This document shows positions 9,355 through 21,592 of a DNA stretch of 64,000 nt, in pieces; the stretch's first letter is position 1, and the number at the start of each line of letters is the position of its first letter. Origin of the DNA: Osmia lignaria lignaria (taxonomy: Eukaryota > Arthropoda > Insecta > Hymenoptera > Megachilidae). Position numbers and translations under genes: made by a program. Location of the stretch: positions 5,022,001 to 5,086,000 of the forward strand of contig NW_027478168.1 in assembly GCF_051020975.1 (NCBI RefSeq). Direction: 5' to 3'. The notes beneath the pieces are model-generated. The model worked only from the letters and a program-made list of their open reading frames with translations, ran no database searches and was not told the origin of the DNA.

Positions 9355-11608
9355 TTGCAGATTCAGCTGAAAGGAACTGGCCTGACGGACATATTTCGAG
9401 ATATTTCTTCTTCTTGTTGTTCTTCCTCTGCACAGCTAAGCTGGAAGTGGCATTTGCAGCTCGCAATAGTGCAGAGTTATCTCAAAGAAAGGGGCCACGG
9501 TGTTTCTGTATCTCTATTATGTTGGTGCGGCTTCGGAACTTTTAAATATCTTGATATATCTCGAGAACTACGCATCTGATCAAAAAATATCATAGAACAT
9601 AAAAAGTAGGAAACATAATTCTCTACAAAAAAGGTCTCTTAACATTTTGCCATAGCTCGCTTCGTTTCCGAGATATTTGCAGATTCAGCTCAAAGGAACT
9701 GGCCTGACGGACATATTTCGAGATATTTCTTCTTCTTGTTGTTCTTCCTCTGCACAGCTAAGCTGGAAGTGGCATTTGCAGCTCGCAATAGTGCAGAGTT
9801 ATCTCAAAGAAAGGGGCCACGGTGTTTCTGTATCTCTATTATGTTGGTGGGGCTTCGGAACTTTTAAATATCTTGATATATCTCGAGAACTACGCATCTG
9901 ATCAAAAAATATCATAGAACATAAAAAGTAGGAAACTTAATTCTCTACAAAAAAGGTCGCTTAACATTTTGCCATAGCTCGCTTCGTTTCCGAGATATTT
10001 GCAGATTTATCTCAAGGGAAGGGGCCTAACGGACATATTTCGAGATATTTCTTCTTCTTGTTGTTCTTCTTCTGCACAGCTAAGCTGGAAGTGGCATTTG
10101 CGGCTCGCACTAGTGCAGAGTTATCTCAAAGAAAGCGGCCACGGTGTTTCTGTATCTCTATTATGTTGGTGCGGCTTCGGAACTTTTAAATATCTTGATA
10201 TATCTCGAGAACTACGCATCGGATCAAAAAATATCATAGAACATAAAAAGTAGGAAACTTAATTCTCTACAAAAAAGGTCTCTTAACATTTTGCCATAGC
10301 TCGCTTCGTTTCCGAGATATTTGCAGATTTATCTCAAGGGAAGGGGCCTGACGGACATATTTCGAGATATTTCTTCTTCTTGTTGTTCTTCTTCTGCACA
10401 GCTAAGCTGGAAGTGGCATTGGCAGCTCGCACTAGTGCAGAGTTATCTCAAAGAAAGGGGCCACGGTGTTTCTGTATCTCTATTATGTTGGTGCGGCTTC
10501 GGAACTTTTAAATATCTCGATATATCTCGAAAACTACGCTTCTGATCAAAAAATATCATAGAACATAAATTGTAGGAAACATAATTCTCTACCAAAAACG
10601 TCTCTCAACATTTTGCCATAGCTCGCTTCGTTTCCGAGATATTTGCAGATTCAGCTCAAAGGAACTGGCCTGACGGACATATTTCGAGATATTTCTTCTT
10701 CTTGTTGTTCTTCCTCTGCACAGCTAAGCTGGAAGTGGCATTTGCAGCTCGCAATAGTGCAGAGTTATCTCAAAGAAAGGGGCCACGGTGTTTCTGTATC
10801 TCTATTATGTTGGTGCGGCTTCGGAACTTTTAAATATCTTGATATATCTCGAGAACTACGCATCTGATCAAAAAATATCATAGAACATAAAAAGTAGGAA
10901 ACATAATTCTCTACAAAAAAGGTCTCTTAACATTTTGCCATAGCTCGCTTCGTTTCCGAGATATTTGCAGATTCAGCTCAGAGGAACTGGCCTGACGGAC
11001 ATATTTCGAGATATTTCTTCTTCTTGTTGTTCTTCCTCTGCACAGCTAAGCTGGAAGTGGCATTTGCAGCTCGCAATAGTGCAGAGTTATCTCAAAGAAA
11101 GGGGCCACGGTGTTTCTGTATCTCTATTATGTTGGTGGGGCTTCGGAACTTTTAAATATCTTGATATATCTCGAGAACTACGCATCTGATCAAAAAATAT
11201 CATAGAACATAAAAAGTAGGAAACTTAATTCTCTACAAAAAAGGTCGCTTAACATTTTGCCATAGCTCGCTTCGTTTCCGAGATATTTGCAGATTTATCT
11301 CAAGGGAAGGGGCCTAACGGACATATTTCGAGATATTTCTTCTTCTTGTTGTTCTTCTTCTGCACAGCTAAGCTGGAAGTGGCATTTGCGGCTCGCACTA
11401 GTGCAGAGTTATCTCAAAGAAAGGGGCCACGGTGTTTCTGTATCTCTATTATGTTGGTGCGGCTTCGGAACTTTTACATATCTCGATATATCTCGAAAAC
11501 TACGCTTCTGATCAAAAAATATCATAGAACATAAATTGTAGGAAACATAATTCTCTACAAAAAAGGTCTCTTAACATTTTGCCATAGCTCTCTCCGTTTC
11601 CGAGATAT
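9355..11608 (+). repeat. 1,288-bp tetramer repeated (9355 and 10,643)
   Basis: The order at 9355, 9677, 9999 and 10,321 is repeated at 10,643, 10,965 and 11,287. Both runs show CCAAAAACGTCTCTCAAC before the first monomer, GTTGGTGGGGCTTC in the second, and AAAGGTCGCTTAAC with GGCCTAACGG at the third. These are rare changes, so common descent by a four-monomer duplication is clear. The second copy is left incomplete at 11,609, where the next duplication begins. Confidence 0.85.
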
Positions 11609-11880
11609 TTGCAGATTTATCTCAAGGGAAGGGGCCTGACGGACATATTTCGAGATATTTCTTCTTCTTGTTGTTCTTCTTCTGCACAGCTAAGCTCGAA
11701 GTGGCATTTGCAGCTCGCAATAGTGCAGAGTTATCTCAAAGAAAGAGGCCACGGTGTTTCTGTACCTCTATTATGTTGGTGCAGCTTCGGAACTTTTAAA
11801 TATCTTGATATATCTCGAGAACTACGCATCTGATCAAAAAATATCATCGAACATAAAAAGCAGGAAACTTAATTCTCTAC

Positions 11881-11887
11881 AAAAAAA
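11881..11887 (+). repeat. Seven-A tract, one-base insertion (first copy)
   Basis: The linker reads CTAC followed by seven A, where other monomers have six. This makes the monomer 323 bp. It is one of only two departures from 322 bp in the window. Confidence 0.93.
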
Positions 11888-13169
11888 GGTCTCTTAACAT
11901 TTTGCCATAGCTCGCTTCGTTTCCGAGATATTTGCAGATTTATCTCAAGGGAAGTGGCCTGACGGACATATTTCGAGATATTTCTTCTTCTTGTTGTTCT
12001 TCTTCTGCACAGCTAAGCTGGAAGTGGCATTTGCAGCTCGCAAGAGTGCAGAGTTATCCCAAAGAAAGGGGCCACGGTGTTTCTGTATCTCTATTATGTT
12101 GGTGCGGCTTCGGAACTTTAACATATCTCGATATATCTCGAAAACTACGCTTCTGATCAAAAAATATCATAGAACATAAATTGTAGGAAACATAATTCTT
12201 TACAAAAAAGGTCTCTTAACATTTTGCCATAGCTCGCTTCGTTTCCGAGATATTTGCAGATTTATCTCAAGGGAAGGGTCCTGATGGACATATTTCGAGA
12301 TATTTCTTCTTCTTGTTGTTCTTTTTCTGCACAGCTAAACTGGAAGTGGCATTTCCAGCTCGCAATCGTGCAGAGTTATCTCAAAGAAAGCGGCCACGGT
12401 GTTTCTGTATCTCTATTATGTTGGTGCGGCTTCGGAACTTTTAAATATCTTGATATAGCTCGATAACTACGCCTCTGATCGAAAAATATCATAGAACATA
12501 AAAAGTAGGAAACTTAATTCTCTACAAAAAAAGTCTCTTAACATTTTGCCATAGCACGCTTCGTTTCCGAGATATTTGCAGATTTATCTCAAGGGAAGGG
12601 GCCTGACGGACATATTTCGAGATATTTCTTCTTCTTGTTGTTCTTCTTCTGCACAGCTAAGCTGGAAGTGGCATTTGCGGCTCGCACTAGTGCAGAGTTA
12701 TCTCAAAGAAAGGGGCCACGGTGTTTCTGTATCCCTATTATGTTGGTGCGGCTTCGGAACTTTTAAATATCTCGATATATCTCGAAAACTACGCTTCTGA
12801 TCAAAAAATATCATAGAACATAAATTGTAGGAAACATAATTCTCTACCAAAAACGTCTCTTAACATTTTGCCATAGCTCGCTTCGTTTCCGAGATATTTG
12901 CAGATTCAGCTCAAAGGAACTGGCCTGACGGACATATTTCGAGATATTTCTTCTTCTTGTTGTTCTTCTTCTGCACAGCTAAGCTCGAAGTGGCATTTGC
13001 AGCTCGCAATAGTGCAGAGTTATCTCAAAGAAAGAGGCCACGGTGTTTCTGTACCTCTATTATGTTGGTGCAGCTTCGGAACTTTTAAATATCTTGATAT
13101 ATCTCGAGAACTACGCATCTGATCAAAAAATATCATCGAACATAAAAAGCAGGAAACTTAATTCTCTAC

Positions 13170-13176
13170 AAAAAAA
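13170..13176 (+). repeat. Seven-A tract, one-base insertion (second copy)
   Basis: The same extra A in the same linker as at 11,881, exactly 1,289 bases downstream. The two are copies of one event. Confidence 0.93.
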
Positions 13177-14186
13177 GGTCTCTTAATATTTTGCCATAGC
13201 TCGCTTCGTTTCCGAGATATTTGCAGATTTATCTCAAGGGAAGTGGCCTGACGGACATATTTCGAGATATTTCTTCTTCTTGTTGTTCTTCTTCTGCACA
13301 GCTAAGCTGGAAGTGGCATTTGCAGCTCGCAAGAGTGCAGAGTTATCCCAAAGAAAGGGGCCACGGTGTTTCTGTATCTCTATTATGTTGGTGCGGCTTC
13401 GGAACTTTAACATATCTCGATATATCTCGAAAACTACGCTTCTGATCAAAAAATATCATAGAACATAAATTGTAGGAAACACAATTCTCTACAAAAAAGG
13501 TCTCTTAACATTTTGCCATAGCTCGCTTCGTTTCCGAGATATTTGCAGATTTATCTCAAGGGAAGGGTCCTGATGGACATATTTCGAGATATTTCTTCTT
13601 CTTGTTGTTCTTTTTCTGCACAGCTAAACTGGAAGTGGCATTTCCAGCTCGCAATCGTGCAGAGTTATCTCAAAGAAAGGGGCCACGGTGTTTCTGTATC
13701 TCTATTATGTTGGTGCGGCTTCGGAACTTTTAAATATCTTGATATATCTCGATAACTACGCCTCTGATGGAAAAATATCATAGAACATAAAAAGTAGCAA
13801 ACTTAATTCTCTACAAAAAAAGTCTCTTAACATTTTGCCATAGCACGCTTCGTTTCCGAGATATTTGCAGATTTATCTCAAGGGAAGGGGCCTGACGGAC
13901 ATATTTCGAGATATTTCTTCTTCTTGTTGTTCTTCTTCTGCACAGCTAAGCTGGAAGTGGCATTTGCGGCTCGCACTAGTGCAGAGTTATCTCAAAGAAA
14001 GGAGCCACGGTGTTTCTGTATCTCTATTATGTTGGTGCGGCTTCGGAACTTTTAAATATCTCGATATATCTCGAAAACTACGCTTCTGATCAAAAAATAT
14101 CATAGAACATAAATTGTAGGAAACATAATTCTCTACCAAAAACGTCTCTTAACATTTTGCCATAGCTCGCTTCGTTTCCGAGATAT

Positions 14187-16440
14187 TTGCAGATTCAGCT
14201 CAAAGGAACTGGCCTGACGGACATGTTTCGAGATATTTCTTCTTCTTGTTGTTCTTCCTCTGCACAGCTAAGCTGGAAGTGGCATTTGCAGCTCGCAATA
14301 GTGCAGAGTTATCTCAAAGAAAGGGGCCACGGTGTTTCTGTATCTCTATTATGTTGGTGCGGCTTCGGAACTTTTAAATATCTTGATATATCTCGAGAAC
14401 TACGCATCTGATCAAAAAATATCATAGAACATAAAAAGTAGGAAACATAATTCTCTACAAAAAAGGTCTCTTAACATTTTGCCATAGCTCGCTTCGTTTC
14501 CGAGATATTTGCAGATTTATCTCAAGGGAAGGGGCCTGACGGACATATTTCGAGATATTTCTTCTTCTTGTTGTTCTTCTTCTGCACAGCTAAGCTGGAA
14601 GTCGCATTTGCGGCTCGCACTAGTGCAGAGTTGTCTCAACGAAAGGGGCCACGGTGTTTCTGTATCTCTATTATGTTGGTGCGGCTTCGGAACTTTTAAA
14701 TATCTCGATATATCACGAAAACTACGCTTCTGATCAAAAAATATCATAGAACATAAATTGTAGGAAACATAATTCTCTACAAGAAACGTCTCTTAGCATT
14801 TTGCCATAGCTCGCTTCGTTTCCGAGATATTTGCAGATTCAGCTCAAAGGAACGGGCCTGACGGACATATTTCGAGATACTTCTTCTTCTTGTTGTTCTT
14901 CCTCTGCACAGCTAAGCTGGAAGTGGCATTTGCAGCTCGCAATAGTGCAGAGTTATCTCAAAGAAAGGGGCCACGGTGTTTCTGTATCTCTATTATGTTG
15001 GTGCGGCTTCGGAACTTTTAAATATCTTGATATATCTCGAGAACTACGCATCTGATCAAAAAATATCATAGAACATAAAAAGTAGGAAACCTAATTTTCT
15101 ACAAAAAAGGTCTCTTAACATTTTGCCATAGCTCGCTTCGTTTCCGAGATATTTGCAGATTCAGCTCAAAGGAACTGGCCTGACGGACATATTTCGAGAT
15201 ATTTCTTCTTCTTGTTGTTCTTCCTCTGCACAGCTAAGCTGGAAGTGGCATTTGCTGCTCGCAATAGTGCAGAGTTATCTCAAAGAAAGGGGCCACGGTG
15301 TTTCTGTATCTCTATTATGTTGGTGCGGCTTCGGAACTTTTAAATATCTTGATATATCTCGAGAACTACGCGCCTGATCAAAAAATATCATAGAACATAA
15401 AAAGTAGGAAACATAATTCTCTACAAAAAAGGTCTCTTAACATTTTGCCATAGCTCGCTTCGTTTCCGAGATATTTGCAGATTTATCTCAAGGGAAGGGG
15501 CCTGACGGACATATTTCGAGATATTTCTTCTTCTTGTTGTTCTTCTTCTGCACAGCTAAGCTGGAAGTCGCATTTGCGGCTCGCACTAGTGCAGAGTTGT
15601 CTCAACGAAAGGGGCCACGGTGTTTCTGTATCTCTATTATGTTGGTGCGGCTTCGGAACTTTTAAATATCTCGATATATCACGAAAACTACGCTTCTGAT
15701 CAAAAAATATCATAGAACATAAATTGTAGGAAACATAATTCTCTACAAGAAACGTCTCTTAGCATTTTGCCATAGCTCGCTTCGTTTCCGAGATATTTGC
15801 AGATTCAGCTCAAAGGAACGGGCCTGACGGACATATTTCGAGATACTTCTTCTTCTTGTTGTTCTTCCTCTGCACAGCTAAGCTGGAAGTGGCATTTGCA
15901 GCTCGCAATAGTGCAGAGTTATCTCAAAGAAAGGGGCCACGGTGTTTCTGTATCTCTATTATGTTGGTGCGGCTTCGGAACTTTTAAATATCTTGATATA
16001 TCTCGAGAACTACGCATCTGATCAAAAAATATCATAGAACATAAAAAGTAGGAAACCTAATTTTCTACAAAAAAGGTCTCTTAACATTTTGCCATAGCTC
16101 GCTTCGTTTCCGAGATATTTGCAGATTCAGCTCAAAGGAACTGGCCTGACGGACATATTTCGAGATATTTCTTCTTCTTGTTGTTCTTCCTCTGCACAGC
16201 TAAGCTGGAAGTGGCATTTGCTGCTCGCAATAGTGCAGAGTTATCTCAAAGAAAGGGGCCACGGTGTTTCTGTATCTCTATTATGTTGGTGCGGCTTCGG
16301 AACTTTTAAATATCTTGATATATCTCGAGAACTACGCGCCTGATCAAAAAATATCATAGAACATAAAAAGTAGGAAGCTTAATTCTCTACAAAAACGGTC
16401 TCTTAACATTTTGCCATAGCTCGCTTCGTTTCCGAGATAT
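14187..16440 (+). repeat. 966-bp trimer, tandem (14,509 and 15,475)
   Basis: Monomers 14,509, 14,831 and 15,153 are repeated at 15,475, 15,797 and 16,119. Private markers in both copies are GAAGTCGCATTTGCGG, GAGTTGTCTCAACG, ATATATCACGAAAAC, ACAAGAAACGTCTCTTAGC, GCATTTGCTGCTC and CTACGCGCCTG. The copies look identical by eye until the last linker (GGAAACATAATTC against GGAAGCTTAATTC). The block 14,187-15,152, marked by GACATGTTTCG, appears again at 17,729-18,694, 3,542 bases away. Confidence 0.92.
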
Positions 16441-17406
16441 TTGCAGATATATCTCAAGGGAAGGGGCCTGACGGACATATTTCGAGATATTTCTTCTTCT
16501 TGTTGTTCTTCTTCTGCACAGCTAAGCTGGAAGTGGCATTTGCGGCTCGCACTAGTGCACAGTTATCTCAAAGAAAGGGGCCACGGTGTTTCTGTATCTC
16601 TATTATGTTGGTGCGTCTTCGGAACTTTTAAATATCTCGATATATCTCGAAAACTACGCTTCTGATCAAAAAATATCATAGAACATAAAAAGTAGGAAAC
16701 TTAATTCTCTACAAAAAAGGTCTCTTAACATTTTGCCATAGCTCGCTTCGTTTCCGAGATATTTGTAGATTCAGCTCAAAGGAACTGGCCTGACGGACAT
16801 ATTTCGAGATATTTCTTCTTCTTGTTGTTCTTCTTCTGCACAGCTAAGCTGGAAGTGGCATTTGCAGCTCGCAATAGTGCAGAGTTATCTCAAAGAGCGG
16901 GGCCACGGTGTTTCTGTATCTCTATTATGTTGGTGCGGCTTCGGAACTTTTAAATATCTTGATATATCTCGAGAACTACGCATCTGATCAAAAAATATCA
17001 TAGAAGATAAAAAGTAGGAAACTTAATTCTCTACAAAAAGCGTCTCTTAACATTTCGCCATAGCTCGCTTCGTTTCCGAGATATTTGCAGATTTATCTCA
17101 AGGGAAGGGGCCTGTCGGACATATTTCGAGATATTTCTTCTTCTTGTTGTTCTTCTTCCGCACAGCTAAGCTGGAAGTGGCATTTGCAGCTCGCACTAGT
17201 GCAGAGTTATCTCAAAGAAAGGGGCCACGGTGTTTCTGTATCTCTATTATGTTGGTGCGGCTTCGAAACTTTTAAATATCTCGATATATCTCGAAAACTA
17301 CGCTTCTGATCAAAAAATATCATAGAACATAAATTGTAGGAAACATAATTCTCTACAAAAAACGTCTCTTAACATTTTGCCATAGCTCGCTTCGTTTCCG
17401 AGATAT
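16119..17406 (+). repeat. 1,288-bp tetramer, copy 1 of 3
   Basis: The order is GCATTTGCTGCTC monomer, GTGCACAG/GTGCGTCTTC monomer, TTTGTAGATTCAG monomer with CTCAAAGAGCGGGG, then GGCCTGTCGG monomer with CTTCGAAAC. The same four recur at 19,017 and 20,305. The TTGTAG change in the third monomer (16,763) puts a TAG in the recurring frame. Confidence 0.9.
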
Positions 17407-18694
17407 TTGCAGATTCAGCTCAAAGGAACCGGCCTGACGGACATATTTCGAGATACTTCTTCTTCTTGTTGTTCTTCTTCTGCACAGCTAAGCTGGAAGT
17501 GGCATTTGCAGCTCGCACTAGTGCAGAGTTATCTCAAAGAAAGGGGCCACGATGTTTCTGTATCTCTATTATGTTGGTGCGGCTTCGGAACTTTTAAATA
17601 TCTCGATATATCTCGAAAACTACGCTTCTGATCAAAAAATATCATAGAACATAAATTGTAGGAAACATAATTCTCTACCAAAAACGTCTCTTAACATTTT
17701 GCCATAGCTCGCTTCGTTTCCGAGATATTTGCAGATTCAGCTCAAAGGAACTGGCCTGACGGACATGTTTCGAGATATTTCTTCTTCTTGTTGTTCTTCC
17801 TCTGCACAGCTAAGCTGGAAGTGGCATTTGCAGCTCGCAATAGTGCAGAGTTATCTCAAAGAAAGGGGCCACGGTGTTTCTGTATCTCTATTATGTTGGT
17901 GCGGCTTCGGAACTTTTAAATATCTTGATATATCTCGAGAACTACGCATCTGATCAAAAAATATCATAGAACATAAAAAGTAGGAAACATAATTCTCTAC
18001 AAAAAAGGTCTCTTAACATTTTGCCATAGCTCGCTTCGTTTCCGAGATATTTGCAGATTTATCTCAAGGGAAGGGGCCTGACGGACATATTTCGAGATAT
18101 TTCTTCTTCTTGTTGTTCTTCTTCTGCACAGCTAAGCTGGAAGTCGCATTTGCGGCTCGCACTAGTGCAGAGTTGTCTCAACGAAAGGGGCCACGGTGTT
18201 TCTGTATCTCTATTATGTTGGTGCGGCTTCGGAACTTTTAAATATCTCGATATATCACGAAAACTACGCTTCTGATCAACAAATATCATAGAACATAAAT
18301 TGTAGGAAACATAATTCTCTACAAGAAACGTCTCTTAGCATTTTGCCATAGCTCGCTTCGTTTCCGAGATATTTGCAGATTCAGCTCAAAGGAACGGGCC
18401 TGACGGACATATTTCGAGATACTTCTTCTTCTTGTTGTTCTTCCTCTGCACAGCTAAGCTGGAAGTGGCATTTGCAGCTCGCAATAGTGCAGAGTTATCT
18501 CAAAGAAAGGGGCCACGGTGTTTCTGTATCTCTATTATGTTGGTGCGGCTTCGGAACTTTTAAATATCTTGATATATCTCGAGAACTACGCATCTGATCA
18601 AAAAATATCATAGAACATAAAAAGTAGGAAACCTAATTTTCTACAAAAAAGGTCTCTTAACATTTTGCCATAGCTCGCTTCGTTTCCGAGATAT
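17407..18694 (+). repeat. Mosaic stretch with a second copy of the 14,187-15,152 block
   Basis: 17,407 is a CAGCTC-head monomer with GGAACCGGCC and CCACGATG. From 17,729 the order GACATGTTTCG, GAAGTCGCATTTGCGG/GTTGTCTCAACG, GATACTTC repeats what stands at 14,187-15,152. A later private change is GATCAACAAATATC near 18,277, so this copy has begun to diverge. Confidence 0.8.
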
Positions 18695-19016
18695 TTGGAG
18701 ATTTATCTCAAGGGAAGGCGCCTGACGGACATATTTCGAGATATTTCTTCTTCTTGTTGTTCTTCTTCTGCACAGCTAAGCTGGAAGTGGCATTTCCGGC
18801 TCGCACTAGTGCAGAGTTATCTCAAAGAAAGGGGCCACGGTGTTTCTGTATCCCTATTATGTTGGTGCGGCTTCGGAACTTTTAAATATCTCGATATATC
18901 TCGAAAACTACGCTTCTGATCAAAAAATATCATAGAACATAAATTGTGGGAAACATAATTCTCTACCAAAAACGTCTCTTAACATTTTGCCATAGCTCGC
19001 TTCGTTTCCGAGATAT

Positions 19017-21592
19017 TTGCAGATTCAGCTCAAAGGAACTGGCCTGACGGACATATTTCGAGATATTTCTTCTTCTTGTTGTTCTTCCTCTGCACAGCTA
19101 AGCTGGAAGTGGCATTTGCTGCTCGCAATAGTGCAGAGTTATCTCAAAGAAAGGGGCCACGGTGTTTCTGTATCTCTATTATGTTGGTGCGGCTTCGGAA
19201 CTTTTAAATATCTTGATATATCTCGAGAACTACGCGCCTGATCAAAAAATATCATAGAACATAAAAAGTAGGAAGCTTAATTCTCTACAAAAACGGTCTC
19301 TTAACATTTTGCCATAGCTCGCTTCGTTTCCGAGATATTTGCAGATATATCTCAAGGGAAGGGGCCTGACGGACATATTTCGAGATATTTCTTCTTCTTG
19401 TTGTTCTTCTTCTGCACAGCTAAGCTGGAAGTGGCATTTGCGGCTCGCACTAGTGCACAGTTATCTCAAAGAAAGGGGCCACGGTGTTTCTGTATCTCTA
19501 TTATGTTGGTGCGTCTTCGGAACTTTTAAATATCTCGATATATCTCGAAAACTACGCTTCTGATCAAAAAATATCATAGAACATAAAAAGTAGGAAACTT
19601 AATTCTCTACAAAAAAGGTCTCTTAACATTTTGCCATAGCTCGCTTCGTTTCCGAGATATTTGTAGATTCAGCTCAAAGGAACTGGCCTGACGGACATAT
19701 TTCGAGATATTTCTTCTTCTTGTTGTTCTTCTTCTGCACAGCTAAGCTGGAAGTGGCATTTGCAGCTCGCAATAGTGCAGAGTTATCTCAAAGAGCGGGG
19801 CCACGGTGTTTCTGTATCTCTATTATGTTGGTGCGGCTTCGGAACTTTTAAATATCTTGATATATCTCGAGAACTACGCATCTGATCAAAAAATATCATA
19901 GAAGATAAAAAGTAGGAAACTTAATTCTCTACAAAAAACGTCTCTTAACATTTCGCCATAGCTCGCTTCGTTTCCGAGATATTTGCAGATTTATCTCAAG
20001 GGAAGGGGCCTGTCGGACATATTTCGAGATATTTCTTCTTCTTGTTGTTCTTCTTCTGCACAGCTAAGCTGGAAGTGGCATTTGCAGCTCGCACTAGTGC
20101 AGAGTTATCTCAAAGAAAGGGGCCACGGTGTTTCTGTATCTCTATTATGTTGGTGCGGCTTCGAAACTTTTAAATATCTCGATATATCTCGAAAACTACG
20201 CTTCTGATCAAAAAATATCATAGAACATAAATTGTAGGAAACATAATTCTCTACAAAAAACGTCTCTTAACATTTTGCCATAGCTCGCTTCGTTTCCGAG
20301 ATATTTGCAGATTCAGCTCAAAGGAACTGGCCTGACGGACATATTTCGAGATATTTCTTCTTCTTGTTGTTCTTCCTCTGCACAGCTAAGCTGGAAGTGG
20401 CATTTGCTGCTCGCAATAGTGCAGAGTTATCTCAAAGAAAGGGGCCACGGTGTTTCTGTATCTCTATTATGTTGGTGCGGCTTCGGAACTTTTAAATATC
20501 TTGATATATCTCGAGAACTACGCGCCTGATCAAAAAATATCATAGAACATAAAAAGTAGGAAACTTAATTCTCTACAAAAACGGTCTCTTAACATTTTGC
20601 CATAGCTCGCTTCGTTTCCGAGATATTTGCAGATATATCTCAAGGGAAGGGGCCTGACGGACATATTTCGAGATATTTCTTCTTCTTGTTGTTCTTCTTC
20701 TGCACAGCTAAGCTGGAAGTGGCATTTGCGGCTCGCACTAGTGCACAGTTATCTCAAAGAAAGGGGCCACGGTGTTTCTGTATCTCTATTATGTTGGTGC
20801 GTCTTCGGAACTTTTAAATATCTCGATATATCTCGAAAACTACGCTTCTGATCAAAAAATATCATAGAACATAAAAAGTAGGAAACTTAATTCTCTACAA
20901 AAAAGGTCTCTTAACATTTTGCCATAGCTCGCTTCGTTTCCGAGATATTTGTAGATTCAGCTCAAAGGAACTGGCCTGACGGACATATTTCGAGATATTT
21001 CTTCTTCTTGTTGTTCTTCTTCTGCACAGCTAAGCTGGAAGTGGCATTTGCAGCTCGCAATAGTGCAGAGTTATCTCAAAGAGAGGGGCCGCGGTGTTTC
21101 TGTATCTCTATTATGTTGGTGCGGCTTCGGAACTTTTAAATATCTTGATATATCTCGAGAACTACGCATCTGATCAAAAAATATCATAGAAGATAAAAAG
21201 TAGGAAACTTAATTCTCTACAAAAAACGTCTCTTAACATTTCGCCATAGCTCGCTTCGTTTCCGAGATATTTGCAGATTTATCTCAAGGGAAGGGGCCTG
21301 TCGGACATATTTCGAGATATTTCTTCTTCTTGTTGTTCTTCTTCTGCACAGCTAAGCTGGAAGTGGCATTTGCAGCTCGCACTAGTGCAGAGTTATCTCA
21401 AAGAAAGGGGCCACGGTGTTTCTGTATCTCTATTATGTTGGTGCGGCTTCGGAACTTTTAAATATCTCGATATATCTCGAAAACTACGCTTCTGATCAAA
21501 AAATATCATAGAACATAAATTGTAGGAAACATAATTCTCTACAAAAAACGTCTCTTAACATTTTGCCATAGCTCGCTTCGTTTCCGAGATAT
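19017..21592 (+). repeat. 1,288-bp tetramer, copies 2 and 3 in tandem
   Basis: Copies start at 19,017 and 20,305 and show the same four-monomer order as 16,119-17,406. Copy 2 keeps CTCAAAGAGCGGGG and CTTCGAAAC. Copy 3 instead has CTCAAAGAGAGGGGCCGCGG and CTTCGGAAC. The preceding monomer at 18,695 has the private ATTTGGAG head and CATTTCCGGC. Confidence 0.9.

Larger units (their letters stand above)
11609..14186 (+). repeat. 1,289-bp tetramer duplication carrying a +1 insertion
   Basis: Monomers 11,609, 11,932, 12,254 and 12,576 are repeated at 12,898, 13,221, 13,543 and 13,865. Shared rare changes include AAGCTCGAAG, GTACCTCTA with GTGCAGCTTC, AACATAAAAAGCAGG, GGGAAGTGGCC with CAAGAGTGCAGAGTTATCCC, GAACTTTAACATATC, and GGGTCCTGATGG with TTCTTTTTCTGC. 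The period is 1,289 and not 1,288 because each copy holds the same extra A. The first 60 bases of the two copies differ (standard head against CAGCTC head), so the duplication junction lies inside a monomer. Confidence 0.93.
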
